64,000 bases of DNA from positions 806,001 to 870,000 of the forward strand of contig NZ_OY781873.1 of NCBI RefSeq assembly GCF_963677075.1, in the 5' to 3' direction. Source of the stretch: an uncultured Sphaerochaeta sp. GTDB taxonomy: Bacteria > Spirochaetota > Spirochaetia > Sphaerochaetales > Sphaerochaetaceae. The position numbers were made by a program, and so were the translations under genes. Below the pieces are notes generated by a model. It saw nothing but the letters and a program-made list of their open reading frames with translations, made no database searches and was not told the origin of the DNA. Positions 43,840-52,285 of this stretch are shown here, one piece after another; the stretch's first letter is position 1, and each line of letters starts with the position of its first letter.

Positions 43840-44127
43840 CGAAAATAGTCTTTCCCTCAAAAGGGTTCAAACAGTCTGTCAAGTGGGTAAAAGACTCGCC
43901 CTCATAGAGAGAGTGCCGTTATCTCAGTGGAATGAAGATTTATTCACACATAAACGCATATAGCATTGTAATATCGGTTGATATTGCTATTCCGAATAGT
44001 GTTTGAAATATAATGGCTTTCTCTACCTGTCATATTCCCCAATAGACATTAAAGGGCTCCTTGCGTGTCATTATGTAGATAGTGGAAAGCAAGATTGGTT
44101 GAAGGCACTATGTCCATCGCATAATTG

Positions 44128-44793
44128 TCAATGAATCTGCTGCAGGTCCTCAAGGATGGGGGTATATGCATCATAGATATGTTCCCGCATCTTCTTTTCT
44201 GCTAGGTCAGGGTCGTGCTGGAAAATATGTTCCAAGAGCGTTGTGTGCCAATGGGGTTGGATGTTGGCACGCAATCTCCTTGCTCGTGTGGCATTGAAGA
44301 TCAGCCACTGGAAGTTGTTCTTCTCTAATCCTGCCAGCAACGAAGGGAAGCCAGTGAATTCTGCCATCTGCAAGTGGAACTTGATATGAAGGTTAGTAAC
44401 CGCTTCTGGATCAGTCGCTTCATAGCGGATTTTATCCAACTCTTTTGCCAAGGAGAGGAGTTGTTCTTGCTGCTCTTCTGTGGCTTTGACTGCAAGGATC
44501 CTTGCAACTTGGCATTCAAGGGCTTCTCTCATAGTGAACATATCCATGACACGTTCAATGGTAGGAATGGTGACAATGGAACCCCAATGGGCCCGGTACT
44601 CGATCAAGCCATCCTGTTCCAGGCGTTTCATCGCCTCCAGGATGGGAATTGCACTCATACCGAGCTCTTGAGCGAGCTGACGACGGACCAATCGCTTTCC
44701 TGGCTCATACTCTCCGCTGATAATCTTTTCGCTTATCGCTTCATAAGCCTTTTCTGCTGCTGTTTGGTACAATTGGTCGCTTTTACGTATCAT
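44128..44793 (-). CDS. GntR-family regulator (FCD type) of TTT operon 3
   Basis: A 221-residue regulator. The winged helix (PGKRLVRRQLAQELGMSAIPI, about 30-50) is of GntR type, and the C-terminal helical FCD domain contains NLHIKFHLQMAEFTG and a final EHIFQHDPDLAEKKMREHI segment carrying the metal-site histidines. It probably binds the ATGATATATCAT sites on both sides of it and is released by a carboxylic acid from the pathway. Confidence 0.88.
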   Translation of the reverse strand: MIRKSDQLYQTAAEKAYEAISEKIISGEYEPGKRLVRRQLAQELGMSAIPILEAMKRLEQDGLIEYRAHWGSIVTIPTIERVMDMFTMREALECQVARILAVKATEEQQEQLLSLAKELDKIRYEATDPEAVTNLHIKFHLQMAEFTGFPSLLAGLEKNNFQWLIFNATRARRLRANIQPHWHTTLLEHIFQHDPDLAEKKMREHIYDAYTPILEDLQQIH

Positions 44794-44858
44794 TTGCTCA
44801 TCCTTTCCTTCCTTCAGGTATCGTTACCATGATAAGGCCAAACCGGAGATATTTCTAG

Positions 44859-45779
44859 TTAATCTTTGGTTGTGACATGAGCCCAAGCACGAAGCAGCGT
44901 TCGTTTGGCGTTCGCAATGACCAATTCTGGGTCTTTTCCCTCTTGTGGTTTTACCTCAAAACTGACCACTGGCCTGTTCTCTTTATTCAAGAAGCCAATC
45001 GAAAGCAGATACTCCAGATACTCAGCCAACTCTTTTACGTCGTTTTCACTGTTTGGAAATCCAAAGCGTGGGTGTTGATCCCCATACCCTGGCAGGGAAG
45101 GATCTTTCATTACACAGTTGCCCATATGGGCATGCACTATGTACTCTTTCACAGGATCAAGTGATTCCTCGATGGTTTCATGCAGGAGTGGAATATGGCT
45201 CAGGTCAACCATGAGTCCGAATTCAGGGTAGTCCTTGCGAATTTCTTTTGCAAAGCGGGAAGCCAAGTCGGCAGGTCCGATAAGACTTTTCTTGTCTATG
45301 TCATAGTCAAAAACTTCAAGGGCAATTTTCAAAGATCCTTTTGAAGCAGCATAGGCGCAGAGTTCTTTGGTGGAAGCTACCAGTGCTTTGTATGACGCTT
45401 CCTGTGTTTCTTGTGCATAGGGTCCACTAAGAAAGGCAAGAGCGGTTGCTCCCATCTCATAGGCTTCATCAACATTGTCTTTCAGCTGCTGAAGGGCTTT
45501 CATCCGTTTCTGTTCATCCAGGTCGTTGATGTTCATCTTCTGAGAGAGGAGACATGGCTGAGCACCAAAGGTGACTGAGAGGTGTGAGACCTCTTTCATC
45601 TGCTTGACTTGTGCCCGTACATCCGGGTCCTGGGTCCAGGTAATCTCTGCTACTTCAAAGAAGGGGTCCAGACAGATCTTCCGGAAGGTTTCTGCAACTG
45701 GTCCTTTTCCATTGCTTACTGGATATGCCATGAAGTGAATAAGGCCAACTTTCATATAGTGCGATAATGGTTCATGCAT
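44859..45779 (-). CDS. Sugar phosphate isomerase/epimerase-like TIM-barrel protein
   Basis: A 306-residue protein of the xylose-isomerase-like TIM-barrel (AP_endonuc_2) family. Acidic and histidine metal ligands appear in ALEVFDYD, GLMVDLSHIPLL, YIVHAHMGNCV and VSFEVKP. The ATG at 45779 has AAGGAG upstream. It starts a separate transcript sharing an operator palindrome with TTT operon 3, so it likely isomerises or epimerises an intermediate of the same pathway. The gntR gene follows it on the same strand after 65 bp. Confidence 0.83.
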   Translation of the reverse strand: MHEPLSHYMKVGLIHFMAYPVSNGKGPVAETFRKICLDPFFEVAEITWTQDPDVRAQVKQMKEVSHLSVTFGAQPCLLSQKMNINDLDEQKRMKALQQLKDNVDEAYEMGATALAFLSGPYAQETQEASYKALVASTKELCAYAASKGSLKIALEVFDYDIDKKSLIGPADLASRFAKEIRKDYPEFGLMVDLSHIPLLHETIEESLDPVKEYIVHAHMGNCVMKDPSLPGYGDQHPRFGFPNSENDVKELAEYLEYLLSIGFLNKENRPVVSFEVKPQEGKDPELVIANAKRTLLRAWAHVTTKD

Positions 45780-45800
45780 GATGTACTCCTTATTATATAG

Positions 45801-45812
45801 ATGATATATCAT
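45801..45812. promoter_or_regulatory. ATGATATATCAT palindrome at the TIM-barrel promoter
   Basis: Identical to the palindrome at 43809-43820. It lies just downstream of the -10 box, covering the expected transcription start. Confidence 0.65.
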
Positions 45813-45814
45813 AT

Positions 45815-45843
45815 ATACTATTAAGGAAACCCTTGCTTGTCAA
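45815..45843 (-). promoter_or_regulatory. Promoter of the TIM-barrel isomerase gene
   Basis: On the minus strand, TTGACA (45843-45838) and TAGTAT (45820-45815) are 17 bp apart. Confidence 0.7.
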
Positions 45844-45887
45844 AGCTTTTACAAGGCAAGGCAGAGAATTTCCTCTGCCTTGGTCAA

Positions 45888-47075
45888 CTAAAATACCAAA
45901 TCTTCGAGCTGTTGGGCAAGAATTGTGTCTTGCTCAAGGGATGTAAGTAAGGATGGCCAGATTCGTGCAAAGTCGAAGAACTCCGTTACCTGAGTGGCCA
46001 ATCGTGACCCTTCTTCCAGCACTTCTTCTGGAGTAAGATACCATGGTTCTTGTTGGATGGCTGTATCTCGAGCATGGAGTGCCAGGAGTGCCTCCTCCTC
46101 AAGATTGTCCTGAAGGAAGAGTCCCGGATAGGGGCCAAGATCTGCAGCTGTGATGGAATTGAATCCTTCTTGTCTCTTGCTTTCATTGATTTTTGCCCGT
46201 TCATACAGGAATCTGATTACATCTTCCTGGAGCTTGCTTCTTTCCTCACAGGCTGGTGGATAATGGTCAATCCACAGATTCTTGTCACACTTCCAAGAGA
46301 AACCTGCCATGGCGGCATTGATCATGTAGTCGATATCCTCTCCCCTACGTATAAAGGGGTCAAAGGGGACATGTGTAAAGAGGGGCCGGCTGAACACCAT
46401 GTTCCCTCCCAGCACGATAGACGTGTCTACCAGATCTTCGTGAGTTTCTTCAATTCCTTGGTACACCATGTTCTGATACCGCTGTTTCTTCAGGAATAGT
46501 CCGGCATCCTTGATACCTTCTGAGCGGTCGTGTACAAAGGTCTTGCCATTATCATAGCGGTATCTTCCTGCAATGAGATCAATCCCATTCTTTCCTGCAT
46601 ATAGACGAATTTGTGTCGGGTAATTATATGGTACTACCTCATCGTCATCGATTGCAGCAATTAATGAGGCTCCCAGAATTGCCGGAATGGCAAGCTGGCA
46701 ATTCCTGATGGCTGCATACCCTTTCAGGGAGAGGTGGTTGGGATTAAAACCTTTCTGTTGGAGATGACGTTGTAGAAATCGTAGTGCGTCCCCATGGAAA
46801 TGCCCGATGTCAAGGCGATCACGATATTGTTCTATTATGGAATCAACTCGAGCTGTTACATCTGGCTCGAGCTCTGGGTGAATGGGTGCACTGAGAACCA
46901 GTACCCTGAATGAATATGATTGGTCGGCATTTGCTAGGCTTTCCAATGATGCAGACAGGGTATCTGGTCCATCCAGGTAGGTGGGGTGGTCGAAGATCAG
47001 GTCTTCCTTGACTCCTTTTCGATCCTTTGTCCCTTGCCAGTATGTTGGGATTACAATATATACATCAGGTTTCAT
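45888..47075 (-). CDS. GT-A-type glycosyltransferase-like protein in a sugar ABC operon
   Basis: A 395-residue soluble protein. It begins with the nucleotide-sugar fold start VYIVIPTYW. SLIAAIDDDEVVP (near 145) is a DxD-type metal site, and FIRRGEDIDY (near 245) resembles the catalytic ED motif of GT2-like enzymes. No membrane helix is seen. A glycosyltransferase beside an importer is unusual; it could be a phosphorylase-like or storage-related enzyme with this fold. Its start overlaps the previous gene by 11 bp. It is the last gene of the ABC operon. Confidence 0.72.
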   Translation of the reverse strand: MKPDVYIVIPTYWQGTKDRKGVKEDLIFDHPTYLDGPDTLSASLESLANADQSYSFRVLVLSAPIHPELEPDVTARVDSIIEQYRDRLDIGHFHGDALRFLQRHLQQKGFNPNHLSLKGYAAIRNCQLAIPAILGASLIAAIDDDEVVPYNYPTQIRLYAGKNGIDLIAGRYRYDNGKTFVHDRSEGIKDAGLFLKKQRYQNMVYQGIEETHEDLVDTSIVLGGNMVFSRPLFTHVPFDPFIRRGEDIDYMINAAMAGFSWKCDKNLWIDHYPPACEERSKLQEDVIRFLYERAKINESKRQEGFNSITAADLGPYPGLFLQDNLEEEALLALHARDTAIQQEPWYLTPEEVLEEGSRLATQVTEFFDFARIWPSLLTSLEQDTILAQQLEDLVF

Positions 47076-49113
47076 TGTGATGGTTCTCCTTAAAATGGAT
47101 ACTCAGCAGCGAGGGCACACAACGTGGCTGACCTGCTGGATTTGTGATTGATGGGGATGGTTTGGTGAGGAGGCAATAGGATTCCTGGTCCTTACTGCAC
47201 CCCAGAACCGACGATGCTCCTCCATCAAGGTTAACAAGAAAATCCAGTGAAGCGTCTGGATCTTTTTTTGTTACAAGATATTGTGCGAGTGAAGCCTCCT
47301 GCGTGAAGGTTGCTCCTTTTGAGCAAGGATCTCTACCCGTAATGGAAACAACCACTATCTTGTTCTTGAATGATCCAATACAGGTTCTCGGTTGCACGCC
47401 GTGTTGTGTGAGTTGCGTCTCTTGGGTAAGGATGGATGCTTTCGTATACCATCCTTCTGACACGAGATGGTGATAGGATTTTTCAATTGTTTCCACAACA
47501 TTTATTCCATTTTTGACCAAAGCATTCAAACCACCGCTAATCCAAGCGATGGATTCCTTGGAGACGGGAAGATTTTGCCAGGTCACCTTCCATACTGCTT
47601 TTATTCCTGGTTCACATAGTTTGTGCGTACTGGTAACCACAACTCCAAAAGGAGGTACCATTACCGGACCTCTTCTTACATCCCATACGTAGTCATGGAT
47701 GAATGTCGTACACCACATTTCCTCTCCTATGATATGATCTGGATTGTCTGGGCGATGCAACTGGGCTGATGTCTGGGAATCTTTCCCATCCTCGGCAAAA
47801 TGGAATATGGAGCTCCCTATGGATAAAGTAATTTCTGTCCAATTTCCATCACTGGAGAAAAGCCTACCATCAGTGGAGTATCCCAGTAATGTTTTATGAT
47901 AGAGGGGAACACTCTCCTTGAGCGTCTCTCCAACACGTATGGCATAGTAGTCGAGGATGAAATCCTTCCAGGGAATTGGCCTTGGATCATAGGAGGCATA
48001 CCATGCCTTGAGGTTCTCCGTGAAATAGTAGTTGAAGCTGCTAAACAAGCCCCCATTTGAATATGAAACAGCCAAAGGGGAGGCTTTCCCTTCGAAAAGC
48101 ATAGGTTCGAGATGAACCATGTCTGCATCCATCATTACCATCGCTGCATGGATAGCCCCGTCGTGTAAGTCAGGGGTCTTCACCCATTCTCCCGATTCTG
48201 ACTGGAGGTAATATCCTGTCTCAATGGAGAGTTTCTGGGATTTCTGTAGTGAGGTCAGCCAAAGAGGTGTTTGCTCGTCCATGGTGATTGTTCGTTCAAC
48301 TCCACAGGGAACATATCTTTCCTTCTGACTTTTCATGTACCTGAACATCCTAATTGTTCCAGGACTCTTCACGGGGTGAAGAATACTGGAAAAGAACGTT
48401 TCAGAAGGGAGATGGTGTTCTGGAGCTTCAAACACACTCTCTTGGTATAGTGCAGCAGTGAACCATTCACGACGGTCCAAACATGCCACGATATCTATAC
48501 CTTCTTGAAGGAATGCCATTGCATACCAGATATCAGCACAAACTATCCGTCCTCGCCCGGCAAGATTTTGAAGTGTCTGGGCAGGAATCTCGATTGCATC
48601 AGGAATGGTATATGTCTCCTCTGTGATTTGCTGCTTGCTTGTACATGAAACAGGAAGGCAGACCATGTAGTTGCTTTGGGCTCCCCAAGGGCTTCTCAGT
48701 CTTTGAACCTGTACATCAAGCGGGGCAGAATCATAGAGGTCAGGGATGATTACCAATGATTGTGTTGATTCCTCTGGGTTCCATAGGGTGATCGCCTCAT
48801 GAAATCCTGATGTTCTCCATGGTATGATGGCCTTCCCTTGTAGATAATGCCTTCTTTCTCTGCGCAACTGGGCGAGTAGAGAACCAGGAGAGTAGGACTC
48901 CCATGTTGTTCGATTCACCATGCACAGTTCCCTGATTCTGTTTTTCCATGTTTCCAGGTCATTTGTACTGAGCATACACTCAGCGATTGCATCGATGATC
49001 ACCTCACGTTCAGGAGATTGGTCAAACTGCAGAATAAACTCTCCAGCTACCAGACGACGATACCATCGGGTTTTTCTGTATGCAGTATAGTGACAGGGTA
49101 ATGGTCGATTCAT
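47065..49113 (-). CDS. Phosphodiester glycosidase (NAGPA-like) domain protein
   Basis: A 682-residue protein. The ATG at 49113 overlaps the permease stop (ATGA). The C-terminal 200 residues carry a NAGPA-like region: GVVVTS, then IGSFKNKIVVVSITGRD, and the hallmark NLDGGASSVL. These domains cut sugar-1-phosphate diesters such as GlcNAc-phosphate caps. The first 450 residues match nothing I recognise. No signal peptide or membrane helix is visible, so it appears cytoplasmic, unlike most relatives. It may process an imported phosphodiester-linked sugar. The domain call is moderately safe; the substrate is unknown. Confidence 0.68.
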   Translation of the reverse strand: MNRPLPCHYTAYRKTRWYRRLVAGEFILQFDQSPEREVIIDAIAECMLSTNDLETWKNRIRELCMVNRTTWESYSPGSLLAQLRRERRHYLQGKAIIPWRTSGFHEAITLWNPEESTQSLVIIPDLYDSAPLDVQVQRLRSPWGAQSNYMVCLPVSCTSKQQITEETYTIPDAIEIPAQTLQNLAGRGRIVCADIWYAMAFLQEGIDIVACLDRREWFTAALYQESVFEAPEHHLPSETFFSSILHPVKSPGTIRMFRYMKSQKERYVPCGVERTITMDEQTPLWLTSLQKSQKLSIETGYYLQSESGEWVKTPDLHDGAIHAAMVMMDADMVHLEPMLFEGKASPLAVSYSNGGLFSSFNYYFTENLKAWYASYDPRPIPWKDFILDYYAIRVGETLKESVPLYHKTLLGYSTDGRLFSSDGNWTEITLSIGSSIFHFAEDGKDSQTSAQLHRPDNPDHIIGEEMWCTTFIHDYVWDVRRGPVMVPPFGVVVTSTHKLCEPGIKAVWKVTWQNLPVSKESIAWISGGLNALVKNGINVVETIEKSYHHLVSEGWYTKASILTQETQLTQHGVQPRTCIGSFKNKIVVVSITGRDPCSKGATFTQEASLAQYLVTKKDPDASLDFLVNLDGGASSVLGCSKDQESYCLLTKPSPSITNPAGQPRCVPSLLSIHFKENHHNET

Positions 49114-49934
49114 TCCTTCATTCCCCCGGTCATAAGACCACCTATGATCCGTTTCTGGAGCATGAGTACCAACGTAATCAATGGGACAACAATCACGACA
49201 GATGCTGCCATGATCGTTCCCCATGGGATATAGTTGTCTGCCTCATACATCTTGAGTCCAACGGTTACTGTCTTGATGCGGATGGGGTTGAGGACCAGGG
49301 CGAAGAGGTACTCATTCCATACTTGTATGAATGCAAGGATTCCTACGGTAAATACACCTGGTCCCAAAAGCGGGATGATGATCCTGGAGAAAGTCTGTGC
49401 AGGTGAGGCTCCATCAATTTCTGCAGCCTCTTCAATTTCGACCGGTATCGAGGAGAGATAAGGAGTAAGGAACCAGATGACAATGGTCAGGGTAAAGAGG
49501 GTGTTTACCAGAATCAATCCTGCGTACGAGTTCAATAGCCCCAAAGTCCTGATAATGGTATAGATCGGGTTGATGATGACGATGGGTGGAAGGAGACTAA
49601 TCGAAAGCACCACCAAAAGCAACGGGGTTTTTCCCTTGATCGGTGTTCTGGCTATCGCATATGATGCCAGACTTCCTACCATGAGAGCAAAAATGGTAGC
49701 AATGGTTGCAATAATAAAACTGTTTCCCAAATACTCCAACAAGGGCCTGGTGGTGAATGCCTTATAGTAGTTTTCCAAGGTGTAGGCAGAAGGGAACCAG
49801 AGCATAGAGAAGATGTCCCGCTCGAACTTGAATGAGTTGAGTACCTGCCAGAAGAAGGGGAATCCAATGATCACCACAAAAAAGACAGCGAATATATAGA
49901 ATGATATTCTTGTAGATTGTTTGATTACTTTCAT
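49110..49934 (-). CDS. Carbohydrate ABC transporter permease, MalG-like
   Basis: A 274-residue inner-membrane protein with six helices. The EAA loop reads EIEEAAEIDGASPAQTFSRI, followed by IIPLLGPG, the contact site for the ATPase. It overlaps the upstream permease by 4 bp. No ATPase gene is in the operon, so a shared MsmK/UgpC-type ATPase encoded elsewhere is expected. Confidence 0.93.
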   Translation of the reverse strand: MKVIKQSTRISFYIFAVFFVVIIGFPFFWQVLNSFKFERDIFSMLWFPSAYTLENYYKAFTTRPLLEYLGNSFIIATIATIFALMVGSLASYAIARTPIKGKTPLLLVVLSISLLPPIVIINPIYTIIRTLGLLNSYAGLILVNTLFTLTIVIWFLTPYLSSIPVEIEEAAEIDGASPAQTFSRIIIPLLGPGVFTVGILAFIQVWNEYLFALVLNPIRIKTVTVGLKMYEADNYIPWGTIMAASVVIVVPLITLVLMLQKRIIGGLMTGGMKE

Positions 49935-50830
49935 CGTTTTCCCTTTTTACCAATATCAATCTTGCTTCGTATTGCGTCCGTGAAGAATAATGCAATGGCG
50001 CAGGTTACCACCAAAGTAAAGCTTGCAAGTGCTGATCCATATCCATAGTTTCCTGCATCGAAATAGGTACGCATGGTGTACATAGTCATTGACTCAGTGG
50101 CATATCCCGGTCCTCCATTGGTGAGTGCCACGATGACGGTGTATACCTTGAATGATGATATGATTCTGAAGAGAATTGCTGTTGCCAAGACAGGCTTGAG
50201 CAAGGGTAGTGTGATACTAAAGTATCTCCTGAAGGCACCCGCTCCATCAATCTCAGCGGCTTCCATCAGGGATGCTGGAATAGTCTGAAGACCCGCAAGG
50301 ATAAGAAGAGACACATAAGGGCTTGTTTTCCAGATATCGGAGAGAACCAGAATGAACTGAGCGGTTCTATCCTGACTCAGCCAGGGAATAAACGAATCGA
50401 GTACCCCGATAGAGGAGAGAATCTGGTTAAAGACACCGTACTGGTCGTGCACCATAAACTTCCACATGAACCCGCTTACCATTGTGGGGATGGCCCAGGG
50501 AATCAACACGATGACTCGAAGCAACCCCTGTCCTTTGATGGTTAGGTTCATCATTTGTGCAAACAAGAGCCCCAACAGAACCTCACATCCAACCGTCAGT
50601 AGGGTAAAGAGGAGCGTAAAAGTTAGGGAACTGTAGAACCGGGAGTCAGAGAACATCTTCAGGTAGTTTGCAATCCCAAGGAATGTCATAGTTGGCCCTG
50701 TCTGCAACCGGAAGTGGAACAAGCTTAAAGTGATGGTCCGAACCACTGGATATACTGCAAATGCCAAGAATATGATAATGGTTGGTACGATACAGAGATA
50801 TCCAAATTGTGTTCTATTCAACGTTTTCAT
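49931..50830 (-). CDS. Carbohydrate ABC transporter permease, MalF-like
   Basis: A 299-residue permease with six helices. The EAA loop is SLMEAAEIDGAGAFRRYFSI then TLPLLKP. The first helix (YLCIVPTIIIFLAFAVYPVV) is typical of CUT1 systems. It follows the binding-protein gene after a hairpin. Confidence 0.93.
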   Translation of the reverse strand: MKTLNRTQFGYLCIVPTIIIFLAFAVYPVVRTITLSLFHFRLQTGPTMTFLGIANYLKMFSDSRFYSSLTFTLLFTLLTVGCEVLLGLLFAQMMNLTIKGQGLLRVIVLIPWAIPTMVSGFMWKFMVHDQYGVFNQILSSIGVLDSFIPWLSQDRTAQFILVLSDIWKTSPYVSLLILAGLQTIPASLMEAAEIDGAGAFRRYFSITLPLLKPVLATAILFRIISSFKVYTVIVALTNGGPGYATESMTMYTMRTYFDAGNYGYGSALASFTLVVTCAIALFFTDAIRSKIDIGKKGKR

Positions 50831-50848
50831 CTAGACTCCAAATAAAAA

Positions 50849-50877
50849 CCCTCCCCTCCATCCGTTGGAGAGGAGGG
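50849..50877 (-). promoter_or_regulatory. Hairpin between the ABC binding-protein and permease genes
   Basis: CCCTCCCCTCCA pairs with TGGAGAGGAGGG with one mismatch and a 5-nt loop, no T-run. It is equivalent in position to the hairpins of the TTT and TRAP operons. Confidence 0.8.
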
Positions 50878-50891
50878 AGTGGTTGCATTGG

Positions 50892-52160
50892 TTACTTTCC
50901 TACTGCTTCCATTGCCTTCTGGGCATCAGCGAGAGCCAGGGCAGGGCTCTTGCTTCCCTTCATGGCGTTCTGCACTTCGGCAGAAAGGATAGAGGAGATT
51001 TCGGAATAGTAGGGAGACTGGGGTCTTGCAACTGCAGTCTCAAGGATTGCTGGGAATTGACTGTAATGAGGATATTTCTCCAGTATAGCTCCATCCTCAT
51101 ACAGTGCACGACGAGCAGGCAAGTACGAATCATTCAATGCATGGAGTTTCTGTGCATATTCACTCGCATAGAACTTCATGAACTTGACTGCTTCATCCTT
51201 GTTCTCTGAATATTTATTCAAGAACAGCTGCCAACCACCGACAACACTCTTTCCCATGGTTCCCTGTGGTCCACGTGGCAGTGGTGATACCCCAAGTTTT
51301 CCAGCTACCTGAGACTTGCTTGCATCCTGTCCCATTGCAAAGGCTTTAGGCCATGCTCGCATGAAGACCTGTTTGCCCTGGAACATGGAGGCCCTTGCAT
51401 CGCCGCTTCCATAGGAGAGCACACCTTCAGGTAAAAGGTTTGCTTCATAGGCATCAGTCATCATCTGCAGGATCTCAACATTCTGGGGTGAGTCAATGAG
51501 GATGGTACCATTGCTATCGATAACCTCTCCACCGTTGGAGTAGAACCATTCCACTGCATTGCAGGTCATGCCTTCCCCATTGGCAAGTGACCCGACGAGT
51601 GCATACATGTCTCCACCTTCCCTTGCGCTAATCTCTTGGGCGGTTGCAAACAGTTCTGTGTAGGTTGTTGGGACTTCCTTGCCATATTTCTCCAGAAGGT
51701 CAGCGCGATAGTACAATACTCCTGCGTCTGTTCTGAACGGCATTCCCCAAATCTTGTCTCTGAAACTTGCTGCCTGAATGGTTCCTGGAAGGAATTCAGA
51801 TTGTTCTTCCTTGCTGAAATATGTATCAAGTGGTTCGATCAAACCCGCAGAGGCGAAGGTTGCAGTCCACGTTACATCAGCATTGAAGAAGTCGATGGAA
51901 CTGTCACCACTCTGTAGTGCAATAAGCAGGGCCTGCAACTTGTCATTGGTTGCTTCGGGCAGTTCGATGATCTCAACACGGATGTTGGGGTTCTCGGCAT
52001 TGAATGCCTCCACAATTGTTTCTTCTGTTGCTCCGAGCGATGAAGCATGTGAATACCATTTCAGGACTGTTGGTCCATCTTTTGAAGCTTCTTTTGTACC
52101 AGCGGAGAAGATAAGTGCTGGGACAAGAAGAAGCATTACAAAGATTACATTCTTTTTCAT
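50892..52160 (-). CDS. Extracellular sugar-binding protein of an ABC transporter
   Basis: A 422-residue family-1 solute-binding protein. The signal peptide (MKKNVIFVMLLLVPALIFS) is cleaved near AGTKEA. The start of the mature fold, VLKWYSHASSLGATEETIVEAF, and the ETNDKLQALL-like and FFNADVTWTATFASAGLIEPLD regions are typical of CUT1 binding proteins. It is the first gene of the operon and probably the most abundant product. The ligand is probably an oligosaccharide or sugar derivative. Confidence 0.92.
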   Translation of the reverse strand: MKKNVIFVMLLLVPALIFSAGTKEASKDGPTVLKWYSHASSLGATEETIVEAFNAENPNIRVEIIELPEATNDKLQALLIALQSGDSSIDFFNADVTWTATFASAGLIEPLDTYFSKEEQSEFLPGTIQAASFRDKIWGMPFRTDAGVLYYRADLLEKYGKEVPTTYTELFATAQEISAREGGDMYALVGSLANGEGMTCNAVEWFYSNGGEVIDSNGTILIDSPQNVEILQMMTDAYEANLLPEGVLSYGSGDARASMFQGKQVFMRAWPKAFAMGQDASKSQVAGKLGVSPLPRGPQGTMGKSVVGGWQLFLNKYSENKDEAVKFMKFYASEYAQKLHALNDSYLPARRALYEDGAILEKYPHYSQFPAILETAVARPQSPYYSEISSILSAEVQNAMKGSKSPALALADAQKAMEAVGK

Positions 52161-52201
52161 GACATTTCTCCTTTTTCCGGTAGTGATTTATGACAATTAT
52201 G

Positions 52202-52230
52202 AGTTTAACACACAAAATAATGTATATCAA
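52202..52230 (-). promoter_or_regulatory. Promoter of the ABC operon
   Basis: On the minus strand, TTGATA (52230-52225) and TAAACT (52207-52202) are 17 bp apart. Confidence 0.6.
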
Positions 52231-52235
52231 TATAT

Positions 52236-52261
52236 TATATACGCAAGTTATTGCGTATATA
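52236..52261. promoter_or_regulatory. Large inverted-repeat operator between the ABC operon and its regulator
   Basis: TATATACGCAA and TTGCGTATATA form a perfect 11-bp inverted repeat around GTTA. It touches the -35 region of the ABC promoter, and its right arm contains the -35 box of the regulator promoter, so one bound regulator could control both directions. Confidence 0.75.
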
Positions 52262-52279
52262 TACATGATATGATACTAT
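52251..52279 (+). promoter_or_regulatory. Promoter of the XRE-SorC regulator, placing the transcript start at the ATG
   Basis: TTGCGT (52251-52256) and TACTAT (52274-52279) are 17 bp apart. The ATG is at 52286, where transcription should begin; no Shine-Dalgarno sequence is visible. Confidence 0.6.
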
Positions 52280-52285
52280 CCAAGT

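Larger units (their letters stand above)
43777..44127. other. 351-bp intergenic region between tctC3 and its GntR regulator
   Basis: Holds the tctC3 promoter and operator at 43809-43839. I see no gene or clear structure in the remaining 44-base-to-gntR stretch up to 44127. Confidence 0.5.

Noticed and set aside
43777..43860. Extended TctC3 with 28 additional N-terminal residues
   Set aside because: It would cross the promoter and place the signal peptide internally; the ATG at 43776 has AAGGAG.
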